Origin: an uncultured Clostridia bacterium
GTDB lineage: Bacteria; Bacillota; Clostridia; TANB77; CAG-508
Assembly (NCBI GenBank): GCA_934141475.1
Contig: CAKPCG010000026.1
Location: 1-22,401 of the forward strand
DNA: 22,401 nucleotides
Reading direction: 5' to 3'
The position numbers and the translations under genes are program-made. The first letter of the stretch is position 1. Each line of letters begins with the position of its first letter. The notes beneath the pieces were generated by a model. That model had not been told where the DNA came from. It worked only from the letters and a program-made list of their open reading frames with translations, and did not search any database. Shown piece after piece: positions 16,863 to 22,401 of this stretch.

Positions 16863-17699
16863 TTAGTCGCTTATACTAACTTTTTCTTTTTCATATTCAT
16901 AATATTTTTTTAGTTCAATTCCATAGCAAAATTGATATAACTTTTCAATAACAGCTTCAGCTAATTCTTCATCTTCACTTTGATAAAATCTATCTAATAA
17001 ACTCTCTTTATCAAATCTAGTTGTTACTATAATTGGTAATTTGTTTTCATTTCTATTTTCTATAATTGTATATAGTTCTTCTAATGCCCAACTACTAATT
17101 TTTTCTGTTCCTAAATCATCAATTATAAGCATATCAACCTTAGAATATAATTCAATTATGTCTTTTTCTTTACTTGAAAAATCTTTAAAAGTATCTTTAA
17201 TTACATCTAGCAATAAAATTAGTCTTCCCATTAAAACTAGCATATCTTTTTCAGTTAGTTTATTTAAAATAGCTGTTGCTAAATGTGTTTTTCCAACTCC
17301 AGATTTTCCAGTAATAATAAGTCCATTTTTTTGATTTTTATTTATACATTTATCTGTAAAATCTTTTGCAATTTCTATTTCTTTCTTATTAGTTTTTGTT
17401 ATTATAAAGTTTTCAAATCGATAATCTTGTATTCTTTTACTACTATAATTTCGTATATAAAATTGCCTAATCATTTGTTCAAAATGTTTTCTTTTCTTTT
17501 GTATTTCTTCTTTTAAATCCTTTTCATTCCAATAGGATTTTGATTTTTCACAATCGCATCTTTCATACTCTATTGAACTTATAGGTATATTTGCATATAA
17601 ATAATCTAAGCCTATTGGTTTTAAATCTTTTCCACAGAATTTGCATTTATTGTGGAAAATCTCATCTTTAGATTTACATTTCATATTTTTTAAATCCAT
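16863..17699 (-). CDS. DnaC/IstB-like AAA+ helicase loader (278 aa)
   Basis: Loads the replicative helicase at the origin of a phage or integrative element. The N-terminus has a zinc-type motif: CKFCGK (about 19-24) and ERCDCEK (about 46-52). The AAA+ ATPase core shows LIITGKSGVGKTHLA (Walker A, about 126-140), MLIIDDLGTEK (Walker B, about 191-201), then IIVTTRFD (sensor 1) and a C-terminal arginine-finger region around LLDRF. Length is normal for phage DnaC-like proteins. It overlaps the end of the replisome organiser gene by 26 bp, in the usual organiser-then-loader order, and is followed by a terminator. Confidence 0.88.
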   Translation of the reverse strand: MDLKNMKCKSKDEIFHNKCKFCGKDLKPIGLDYLYANIPISSIEYERCDCEKSKSYWNEKDLKEEIQKKRKHFEQMIRQFYIRNYSSKRIQDYRFENFIITKTNKKEIEIAKDFTDKCINKNQKNGLIITGKSGVGKTHLATAILNKLTEKDMLVLMGRLILLLDVIKDTFKDFSSKEKDIIELYSKVDMLIIDDLGTEKISSWALEELYTIIENRNENKLPIIVTTRFDKESLLDRFYQSEDEELAEAVIEKLYQFCYGIELKKYYEYEKEKVSISD

Positions 17700-18210
17700 T
17701 TGTGTTCTCTTCTTCCTTTCTTATTTCTTTTTTCTTATCTTCTTTATTCTTAATTCTTATTTCTTTATTCTTTTTTTCTTCTCCGTTACATAACGTTACT
17801 GTAACATCACTTTTTTCATTTTCACTTTTCTTTTTTTCACGATATTTTTGTTGTCTTAATCTAGCTTGTTCCTTGTATTTTTCATAAGTTTTAATACTTT
17901 GATATTCATTCCAGTTTTTTATTTTGTACACATTGCTATCTAAAATAATCATATCTAATTCTAAAAATTTCTTAATAATTTCTTGCATTTTTTCTTCAGA
18001 CTTTCCCATAATCTTCGAAAAATATTCTATTGTCATTGGTTTATTATCACTTATTAGTAATTTCCCTTCTTTATTACATTCCATAGCTAAAATTAATAAT
18101 TGAAGCCATACTCTAATATATGTATCTCCATCAGGCTCTTTCAGTAATATTTGAATTTTCCTATTTGCAAATAAATTTACATCGATTTTTAACCATTGTA
18201 TCTTATGCAT
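17674..18210 (-). CDS. Phage-type replisome organiser (178 aa)
   Basis: The N-terminal about 115 residues match the phage replisome organiser domain: a start resembling the family's 'WIKL..D.F...KI..L', here IQWLKIDVNLFANRKIQILL, then DTYIRVWLQLLILA and a winged-helix region ending IKNWNEYQSI. After KYREKKK the chain is low-complexity, basic and acidic, likely a flexible tail. This protein binds the element's origin and recruits the DnaC-like loader encoded next. GGAGG lies a few bases before the ATG. It stands between the excisionase gene (28 bp upstream) and the loader gene, so excision and replication genes share one transcript. Confidence 0.85.
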   Translation of the reverse strand: MHKIQWLKIDVNLFANRKIQILLKEPDGDTYIRVWLQLLILAMECNKEGKLLISDNKPMTIEYFSKIMGKSEEKMQEIIKKFLELDMIILDSNVYKIKNWNEYQSIKTYEKYKEQARLRQQKYREKKKSENEKSDVTVTLCNGEEKKNKEIRIKNKEDKKKEIRKEEENTNGFKKYEM

Positions 18211-18238
18211 TTCCTCCTTTCCTCTCTTTCTTTAAAAT

Positions 18239-18436
18239 TTAATTCATAGATTGTAATTCCATGTTTTTTAAATATTCATCTAGTGCTTGTACTCTAAATA
18301 AATATTTTCCACCAACTTTGCAATATGGAATTTGTTTTTTCCTTACCAGTTGATTAATTAACCAATATGAAATGCCTAAATACTCTGATGCTTCTTTCAT
18401 CGTTAGTGTTGTTCTTTGAACTTTTTGTACTTCCAT
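18239..18436 (-). CDS. xis: Excisionase-like helix-turn-helix protein (65 aa)
   Basis: A small winged-helix DNA-binding protein of the excisionase/MerR-like type: LTMKEASEYLGISYWLINQL (helix-turn-helix), then IPYCKVGGKYLFRVQALDEYL, the 'wing' and terminal helix of the family. Such proteins bend DNA and steer a tyrosine integrase to excision. I place the start at the ATG at 18436, which has AGGAGGT seven bases upstream, rather than at an ATG 33 bases earlier that lacks one. It leads the xis-replisome organiser-DnaC operon, driven by the promoter at 18490-18518, and lies far from the integrase at the right edge, so shared control is needed (see the GTTAAC sites). Confidence 0.82.
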   Translation of the reverse strand: MEVQKVQRTTLTMKEASEYLGISYWLINQLVRKKQIPYCKVGGKYLFRVQALDEYLKNMELQSMN

Positions 18437-18477
18437 AGTACCACCTCCTGTTTTTTTGCAAATTTGCATTGACTTTT

Positions 18478-18576
18478 GTTAACATTTGCATTATACTGTG
18501 AATAGTTAACTATGTAAATACTTTTTTGTTTATTTTGATATCAAGTTAACTTTAGTATTTTAAAGTAGCTGTTAAC
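18478..18576. promoter_or_regulatory. Divergent promoters of xis and 18586 genes with four GTTAAC palindromes
   Basis: GTTAAC occurs at 18478-18483, 18505-18510, 18545-18550 and 18571-18576. The minus-strand xis promoter is TTTACA (18513-18518), 17 bp, TATAAT (18490-18495): one palindrome (ATAGTTAACTAT) sits in its spacer and one at the expected start site. The plus-strand promoter has TTGATA (18535-18540) and a weak -10 at about 18556-18563; again one palindrome (AAGTTAACTT) is in the spacer and one at the start site, next to the ribosome binding site. A further palindrome, TGCAAATTTGCA, is at 18457-18468, and ATTTGCATT occurs twice (18462-18470, 18484-18492). The layout suggests occlusion by a dimeric repressor. 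Confidence 0.7.
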
Positions 18577-18585
18577 GGAGGAATT

Positions 18586-19788
18586 ATGAAAGAAAATAAA
18601 ATAAATAGTGATATACATATTTGTATTAATACTAAAGAAGAATTCAAACATATAACTTTATTGTATGGTGATCCAGATCGTAAATTACCTAAAGGTATTT
18701 CAGTTTTGGATATTGTAAAAGATTGCTTAACTGAAGATGAATATAAAGAATATGAAGAATTATTTACTACATATGTAAAAACCAAACCTTTTACAAATGA
18801 AATAAAAAGAAAAATAAATCATTTAGATATACCCAAAAAGCTACATTACTACGAATTAGGTGAACTTCCAAATTGTCATTTCTTTATAAAAGACCATTTC
18901 TCAATTGATAACATAGGAACAAATCTAATTAATTTTTTAAATACAAATTTCTCTAATTTTGATGAATATTTTGTTTGGTTTACTAAATTTTTCACTTCTT
19001 ATGTAAAATATTTTGAAAAAAGTGATATAGAGAATTTAAAGATTGATAAGTCCTATAGTTATAGCGAGATTGAAAATTTAGGAAAAAAATATTTCAAATC
19101 AATAAAAAAAGATGATATAAAAATTCAAAAGATTTACTCTGAATTTGTTGATTACATATTCAGCAAACATCCTCGTGAAAATTCAAGGACAATGACTAAT
19201 AAGATACGTTTTTATATTTATTACACTTCACATTTTAAAACATTAAAACCATATGTTACTAATTTTCAAATAAATGATGCTTTCAATTATAAAATTGTCC
19301 CTGAATATCTTGAAACCAATGAAGAAAAATTGTTAGAATTTTTTACAACAGGGCAACATTTTGCTGATGTATATGCCGAAACTGATGCAACAAGTTCTAG
19401 TGTCTATACCATACTTTATATTACATTGTTTAAATTTGTAGAAGAAAATAAATACATCATAAAAAAATGTAAGAACTGTGGTAAATACTTTTTAACTGAT
19501 AATCCAAGAGTTAGTTATTGTGACAATTTATTTAAAGGCTCTCAAACTTGTAAAGATATTGGAAATCAAATTGCTCAAAGAATTAAGCAAGATAATGATA
19601 AGGTATATGGTAAATATCGTAAAATTTATGCTAAAAAAGCTATGTTGGTAAAACGTAACCCTGATATAGAAGTTTATAAAAAAGATTATGAGAATTGGAA
19701 AAAAGAAGCTAAACAATTTATGAATGACATTAGAGATGAAAAGAAAAGTTATGACGAATTTGATAAATGGTTAGATAATAATTGCTAG
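18586..19788 (+). CDS. DUF6076-like protein with a C-terminal zinc motif (400 aa), possible regulator
   Basis: The first about 285 residues are helical and charged without a motif I know. At about 289-315 a Cys4 motif follows: IIKKCKNCGKYF, then YCDN and TCKDIGNQIAQR, of the kind seen in CGNR-like zinc fingers and in proteins annotated DUF6076 (from memory). A basic helical tail rich in K, Y and W follows. GGAGG lies a few bases before the ATG. Its promoter carries the same GTTAAC pair as the xis and int promoters, so it may be autoregulated; together with its DNA-binding-like zinc motif this makes it a candidate for the regulator, which is inference. It is divergent from xis and followed after 10 bp by the SieB-like gene. 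Confidence 0.6.
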   Translation: MKENKINSDIHICINTKEEFKHITLLYGDPDRKLPKGISVLDIVKDCLTEDEYKEYEELFTTYVKTKPFTNEIKRKINHLDIPKKLHYYELGELPNCHFFIKDHFSIDNIGTNLINFLNTNFSNFDEYFVWFTKFFTSYVKYFEKSDIENLKIDKSYSYSEIENLGKKYFKSIKKDDIKIQKIYSEFVDYIFSKHPRENSRTMTNKIRFYIYYTSHFKTLKPYVTNFQINDAFNYKIVPEYLETNEEKLLEFFTTGQHFADVYAETDATSSSVYTILYITLFKFVEENKYIIKKCKNCGKYFLTDNPRVSYCDNLFKGSQTCKDIGNQIAQRIKQDNDKVYGKYRKIYAKKAMLVKRNPDIEVYKKDYENWKKEAKQFMNDIRDEKKSYDEFDKWLDNNC

Positions 19789-19798
19789 GAGGTTAGTT

Positions 19799-20332
19799 AT
19801 GAAGGAAATAATTAAGAATATATTTAATAAAGTAGATTTTAAAATAATTGTAGGGACTATTTATTTGGCTTCTCTCGTATTTTCTTTGTTTCCTGATAAT
19901 ATTATAAATTATTTTGGTTTATTGTCTTTTAAATCAACTTATCAATTTGTTATTTCTTTGATTTTTATCGTATTAAGTTGTTATTATATAGCCACATTAA
20001 TTCAATATGTATATAATAAAATAAAAAACAAGACTTTAAACAAAAAACTCAGAAAAATGATGAAAAAAATAAGTTCAAATGAAAAACAATATTTAATGAA
20101 ATTTTATAATTCAAAAACTAAATCTTTTGATACATCAACTACTTTTGATATAAGTAATGCAATTGTAAACTTATTACAAAGTAAACATATAATTAATATT
20201 GGATCTAGCATCTCTGTTGGATATACTGAATTTGATTATTATTTGCAACCTTGGGCTTTAGAATATTTAAATGAACTATTAAATGACGGAAAACTTATAG
20301 TACATGAAAATAATTTTGAATGGAATGACTAA
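19799..20332 (+). CDS. SieB-like superinfection exclusion membrane protein (177 aa)
   Basis: Two transmembrane segments are visible, about residues 14-32 (IIVGTIYLASLVFSLF) and 46-68 (STYQFVISLIFIVLSCYYIA), then a soluble domain of about 100 residues with KQYLMKFYNSKTKSFD and a winged-helix-like C-terminus. This is the plan of phage SieB-type superinfection exclusion proteins: two helices, then a cytoplasmic domain with 'e...l..f' and 'L...gi' segments. If so it would protect the host from other phages or related elements. AGGAGG overlaps the stop of the preceding gene, so the two are co-transcribed. A terminator lies directly after its stop. Confidence 0.55.
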   Translation: MKEIIKNIFNKVDFKIIVGTIYLASLVFSLFPDNIINYFGLLSFKSTYQFVISLIFIVLSCYYIATLIQYVYNKIKNKTLNKKLRKMMKKISSNEKQYLMKFYNSKTKSFDTSTTFDISNAIVNLLQSKHIINIGSSISVGYTEFDYYLQPWALEYLNELLNDGKLIVHENNFEWND

Positions 20333-20337
20333 AAAAA

Positions 20338-20374
20338 GAAAAAGAACAACTATTTCTTATTGCTGTTCTTTTTC
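20338..20374. terminator. Bidirectional terminator between SieB-like and reverse transcriptase genes
   Basis: Perfect 11-bp arms GAAAAAGAACA (20338-20348) and TGTTCTTTTTC (20364-20374) with A- and T-rich arms on both strands. The reverse transcriptase stop codon lies inside it, so it serves both converging genes. Confidence 0.65.
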
Positions 20375-21810
20375 TTCTTTAGTATGCCATAGTATCTTTT
20401 TGTATCAATATCTTTGTATTTTTGCATTTCTTTATTATATCTATTCTTTAATTTCATTATAAATCTATTTTTATACGATATAAAATATTTATCTAAATCT
20501 TTAAATTCTTTTTCACAACGCTCATTATATGTTATAAAATTACCTTTTTTATCATCTTTTCCATATTTAGAATATAATTTATATAATTTTTCGCCTGATA
20601 TATTTTTTCCGCTCTTGGTTTTTCCGTGTGACAATGCTATTGTTTTAATTTTCTTATACATTCTATAATAAAACTTTGACATTGTTTTATCTCGTATTTT
20701 TATTTTATCTCCTGTAAAACAAAATCCTAAATATTCTAGCTCATTTTTAGTGTTAGCTATCTTTGGTAAAAAGTCCATATTTATATTTTTTAGCTTTTCT
20801 TCTTCATAATAATATACTCTTGTTTTCTCATCTTTTAATACAGGATTTCCATTTTGATTAAGAATTTCTTTTATACTATTAAATATAATTTCAAATTTTT
20901 CCTTTGTTATATTAGGAATTATTACAATAAAGTCATCACTATATCTTCTATATAATCCTTTGTTTGATGTTACTAAATCATTTATCATTTTATCCGCATC
21001 TATCATATATATATTAGCTAAAACAGAGCTTATCGCTGATCCCTGTGGAATTCCAGATTTATTATTATAGTGTAAATATCTTGTTTTATATTTATTTATT
21101 TCCTCTATTGTCATTATTTTTTCTAATTCAAAAACATACTCTTTCTTACCAGTTTCGGAATTTATCTTTTCAGTATGCTTATATACATCTTTACGTTTTA
21201 TTCCTTTTATCTTACAAATATCCTCTAAATCAAAATAAGTATATTTTGTAATATTTTTAAAAACAGCATAATAATCTTCATCTAGATTAGATTTATTTAA
21301 TACTTTGCATATCATTTTCTTTAAATATTTATGATCAATTCCCTCAAAAAAATCCTTGAAATCTCCCACAAGGATATAACTATTTTTTGTATTTATTATA
21401 AACTTGAATACATCATGTGCAAAACTTATATTATTTTTCCCTTTTAAATTATTTCTATATGCAATACTACATTTATTTATTCCATTTTTTTTCACATAAT
21501 CATTATATGAATTATTTAACTTATAATTATACAATTGATAAATGTATCTATCTAAATGAGATGAAAACATTATATTTCTCTTTTTCTCTTTTCTTACTTT
21601 TTCTTTTTTTTCAACATTTTCTTTTAGATTCTTTAAATATTTTTCTTTATCAAATTTTTCCATTTTATGAATATCTAATATAAATGGAAGAAAAGAGTGT
21701 TCTTTAATTTTCTTTGTATTATATATATATTCTTTTACTTTTTCTATTGCTTTTCTGTTGTCAAAATGTGCATACGACTTATATTTAAAAATATCTTTTC
21801 TTTTTTTCAT
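20350..21810 (-). CDS. Solitary reverse transcriptase, unknown-group/DRT2-like (486 aa)
   Basis: RNA-dependent DNA polymerase with the expected order of motifs: IMFSSHLDRYIYQLY (about 80-94), CSIAYRNNLKGKNNISFAH (about 115-133), VGDFKDFFEGIDH (motif A, about 148-160), KSGIPQGSAISSVLANIY (motif B, about 248-265), LYRRYSDDFIVIIP (motif C with the YSDD catalytic pair, about 286-299) and LEYLGFCFTGDKI (motif E). The start SYAHFDNRKAIEKV with HSFLPFI matches the 'HFD...HxFxPFI' opening I associate with bacterial unknown-group reverse transcriptases used in phage defence, DRT2 in particular; this assignment is from memory. There is no maturase, X or endonuclease domain, and no retron VTG motif that I can see. 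AGGAGA precedes the ATG. A structured RNA gene directly upstream is a likely partner and template. Confidence 0.8.
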   Translation of the reverse strand: MKKRKDIFKYKSYAHFDNRKAIEKVKEYIYNTKKIKEHSFLPFILDIHKMEKFDKEKYLKNLKENVEKKEKVRKEKKRNIMFSSHLDRYIYQLYNYKLNNSYNDYVKKNGINKCSIAYRNNLKGKNNISFAHDVFKFIINTKNSYILVGDFKDFFEGIDHKYLKKMICKVLNKSNLDEDYYAVFKNITKYTYFDLEDICKIKGIKRKDVYKHTEKINSETGKKEYVFELEKIMTIEEINKYKTRYLHYNNKSGIPQGSAISSVLANIYMIDADKMINDLVTSNKGLYRRYSDDFIVIIPNITKEKFEIIFNSIKEILNQNGNPVLKDEKTRVYYYEEEKLKNINMDFLPKIANTKNELEYLGFCFTGDKIKIRDKTMSKFYYRMYKKIKTIALSHGKTKSGKNISGEKLYKLYSKYGKDDKKGNFITYNERCEKEFKDLDKYFISYKNRFIMKLKNRYNKEMQKYKDIDTKRYYGILKKKKNSNKK

Positions 21811-21820
21811 TATTTCTCCT

Positions 21821-21872
21821 AAAAAAAGCGATACTCATTCCTATCAGTGCAGTATCTGTTCGGGAATGAGTA
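21821..21872 (-). terminator. Intrinsic terminator of the RNA gene, just before the reverse transcriptase
   Basis: A 10-bp perfect stem (21832-21841 with 21863-21872), then TCGC and seven T's (minus strand). It lies between the RNA gene and the reverse transcriptase ribosome binding site (about 21813-21818), so the enzyme gene is probably expressed by read-through. Confidence 0.65.
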
Positions 21873-22168
21873 CACTAAATAACTTACCTTAAATAAAGGC
21901 AACTGCAAAATAATACCTCCGAATTGCTTATGTTATTATAAATATAACTAAATTGGAGGTGTCCGAAATGGTCAATTCTATATTGCACGAGATAAATATA
22001 GAAATATTAATATTATTAATAAGATTAATATTTATATCTTTATCGGTCTCATACAAGATAAACTTAATCATAACTGACAAGTGCGAGCACTGTTTGTCAC
22101 AATGCTTGACTTTAAGAAATCGCACCCTTATAACATATATCTTATAAGGTCACTATATTTACTATAGC
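21821..22168 (-). ncRNA. Structured RNA of about 350 nt upstream of the reverse transcriptase, candidate template RNA
   Basis: Between a strong promoter (22175-22203) and a terminator lies a chain of stems. In transcription order: CTATA/TATAG at the 5' end; CCTTATAA/TTATAAGG (22126-22149); GTGCGA/TCGCAC (22081-22125) enclosing a 7-bp stem GCATTGT/ACAGTGC with one G-U; a long stem with AAATATTAAT/ATTAATATTT and GATAAA/TTTATC (21991-22044); ACCTCC..AATT/AATT..GGAGGT enclosing GTTAT/ATAAC (21915-21960); and TACTCATTCC/GGAATGAGTA (21832-21872) followed after 4 bases by seven T's. Arms were checked base by base. No rRNA, tRNA or riboswitch is recognised. Position and size match RNAs of DRT2-type or retron-like reverse transcriptases. 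The ends are predicted, not measured. Confidence 0.7.
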
Positions 22169-22174
22169 AAACAT

Positions 22175-22203
22175 ATTATACAATAAATTTCCATATTTTT
22201 CAA
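22175..22203 (-). promoter_or_regulatory. Promoter of the RNA-reverse transcriptase unit
   Basis: On the minus strand, TTGAAA (22198-22203), 17-bp spacer, TATAAT (22175-22180). The predicted start is at about 22168. It points away from the int promoter, 48 bp apart. Confidence 0.75.
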
Positions 22204-22251
22204 TATTTGCGTACAATTAAATAAATTTTTTAAGTTTCTTTTTGAAAGCTA

Positions 22252-22292
22252 TTGCTTTTCGTTAACTATTATTGTATAATTTATTTGTTAAC
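22252..22292 (+). promoter_or_regulatory. Integrase promoter with two GTTAAC operator-like palindromes
   Basis: TTGCTT (22252-22257), 17-bp spacer, TATAAT (22275-22280). GTTAAC at 22261-22266 is in the spacer and GTTAAC at 22287-22292 falls on the expected start site; the two are 26 bp apart, as at the xis and 18586 promoters (27 and 26 bp). Confidence 0.72.
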
Positions 22293-22348
22293 AGTGCAGT
22301 AAATTCTCTCCCTTCCATAGTTATACTTGAAAGGAGGTGAAATAAGTA

Positions 22349-22401
22349 ATGGCTGGGAGTATAGAAAAAAGAGGAAAAAACAGTTACAGGTTAACAGTAT
22401 C
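22349..22401 (+). CDS. int: Tyrosine-family integrase, partial: first 17 codons
   Basis: The frame from the ATG at 22349 reads MAGSIEKRGKNSYRLTVS, the typical opening of the arm-DNA-binding domain of Bacillota tyrosine recombinases ('GSIxKRGxxSWRLxV'). The catalytic part lies beyond the window. AGGAGGTG precedes the ATG at about nine bases. With xis at 18239 it marks this as an integrated element, whose right attachment site should lie soon after the end of this gene. A seventh GTTAAC lies inside the gene at 22390-22395. Confidence 0.8.
   Translation, partial: MAGSIEKRGKNSYRLTV

Noticed and set aside
21953..22147. Plus-strand 64-residue protein in the RNA gene region
   Set aside because: It runs antisense through the hairpins, has no family resemblance, and GGAGGT before it is one arm of a stem; openness is likely a by-product of palindromic structure.
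20350..22203. Classical retron (msr-msd plus reverse transcriptase)
   Set aside because: I cannot find the a1/a2 end-pairing repeats of the RNA, a convincing priming guanosine context, or the VTG motif; a retron is not excluded but is less likely than an unknown-group/DRT2-type enzyme.
20350..22203. Group II intron or diversity-generating retroelement
   Set aside because: No maturase or endonuclease domain, no intron domain V-like hairpin seen, and no template/variable repeat pair or target gene in the window.
1..22401. CRISPR array
   Set aside because: No regularly spaced direct repeats of CRISPR length were seen; repeats found are short palindromes and pairs.

Overview
The window is very AT-rich (roughly a quarter G+C by eye). 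Gene families, strong AGGAGG-type ribosome binding sites and sigma-A-like promoters (TTGACA/TATAAT with 17-bp spacers) point to a low-GC Bacillota, probably a Clostridia-type gut bacterium. The standard stop code fits: long ORFs use TGG for Trp and nearly all end in TAA or TAG.

Layout: (1) 1-1307 looks like host chromosome, a minus-strand operon of CYTH-domain protein, peptide deformylase and histidine phosphatase (cut by the window edge). (2) 1308-1779 is non-coding and probably holds the left boundary of an integrated element; it has an 11-bp tandem repeat and a fragment resembling a tRNA-Met anticodon arm. (3) 1780-3391 holds small or unknown genes and a stop-interrupted small gene. (4) 3392-15729 is a defence cargo: an operon of MazG/dCTPase-like enzyme, unknown protein and PD-(D/E)XK-DUF2075 helicase; a Sau3AI-like restriction enzyme read the other way; and an operon of C5-cytosine methyltransferase (frameshifted here), a sigma-region-4/helix-hairpin-helix protein, a ParB-like protein and a PLD-nuclease/SNF2-helicase fusion. 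(5) 15905-18436 is an element core: gene relics, a hairpin cluster, DnaC-like loader, replisome organiser and excisionase. (6) 18586-20332 holds a zinc-motif protein and a SieB-like membrane protein. (7) 20350-22203 is a solitary reverse transcriptase with a promoter-to-terminator structured RNA just upstream. (8) The first 17 codons of a tyrosine integrase run off the right edge.

Reading: an integrative element of about 22 kb or slightly more, with replication, excision and integration genes but no relaxase or virion genes visible, carrying several anti-phage systems. Three observations stand out. The reverse transcriptase is preceded by a roughly 350-nt RNA gene with its own promoter, at least five hairpins and a terminator, an architecture like DRT2 or retron systems. 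The int, xis-rep and 18586 promoters each appear to carry a GTTAAC palindrome in the -35/-10 spacer and a second one 26-27 bp away at the start site, suggesting one regulator couples excision, replication and integration. The cytosine methyltransferase of the GATC-type restriction system is broken by a one-base shift while the nuclease looks intact.
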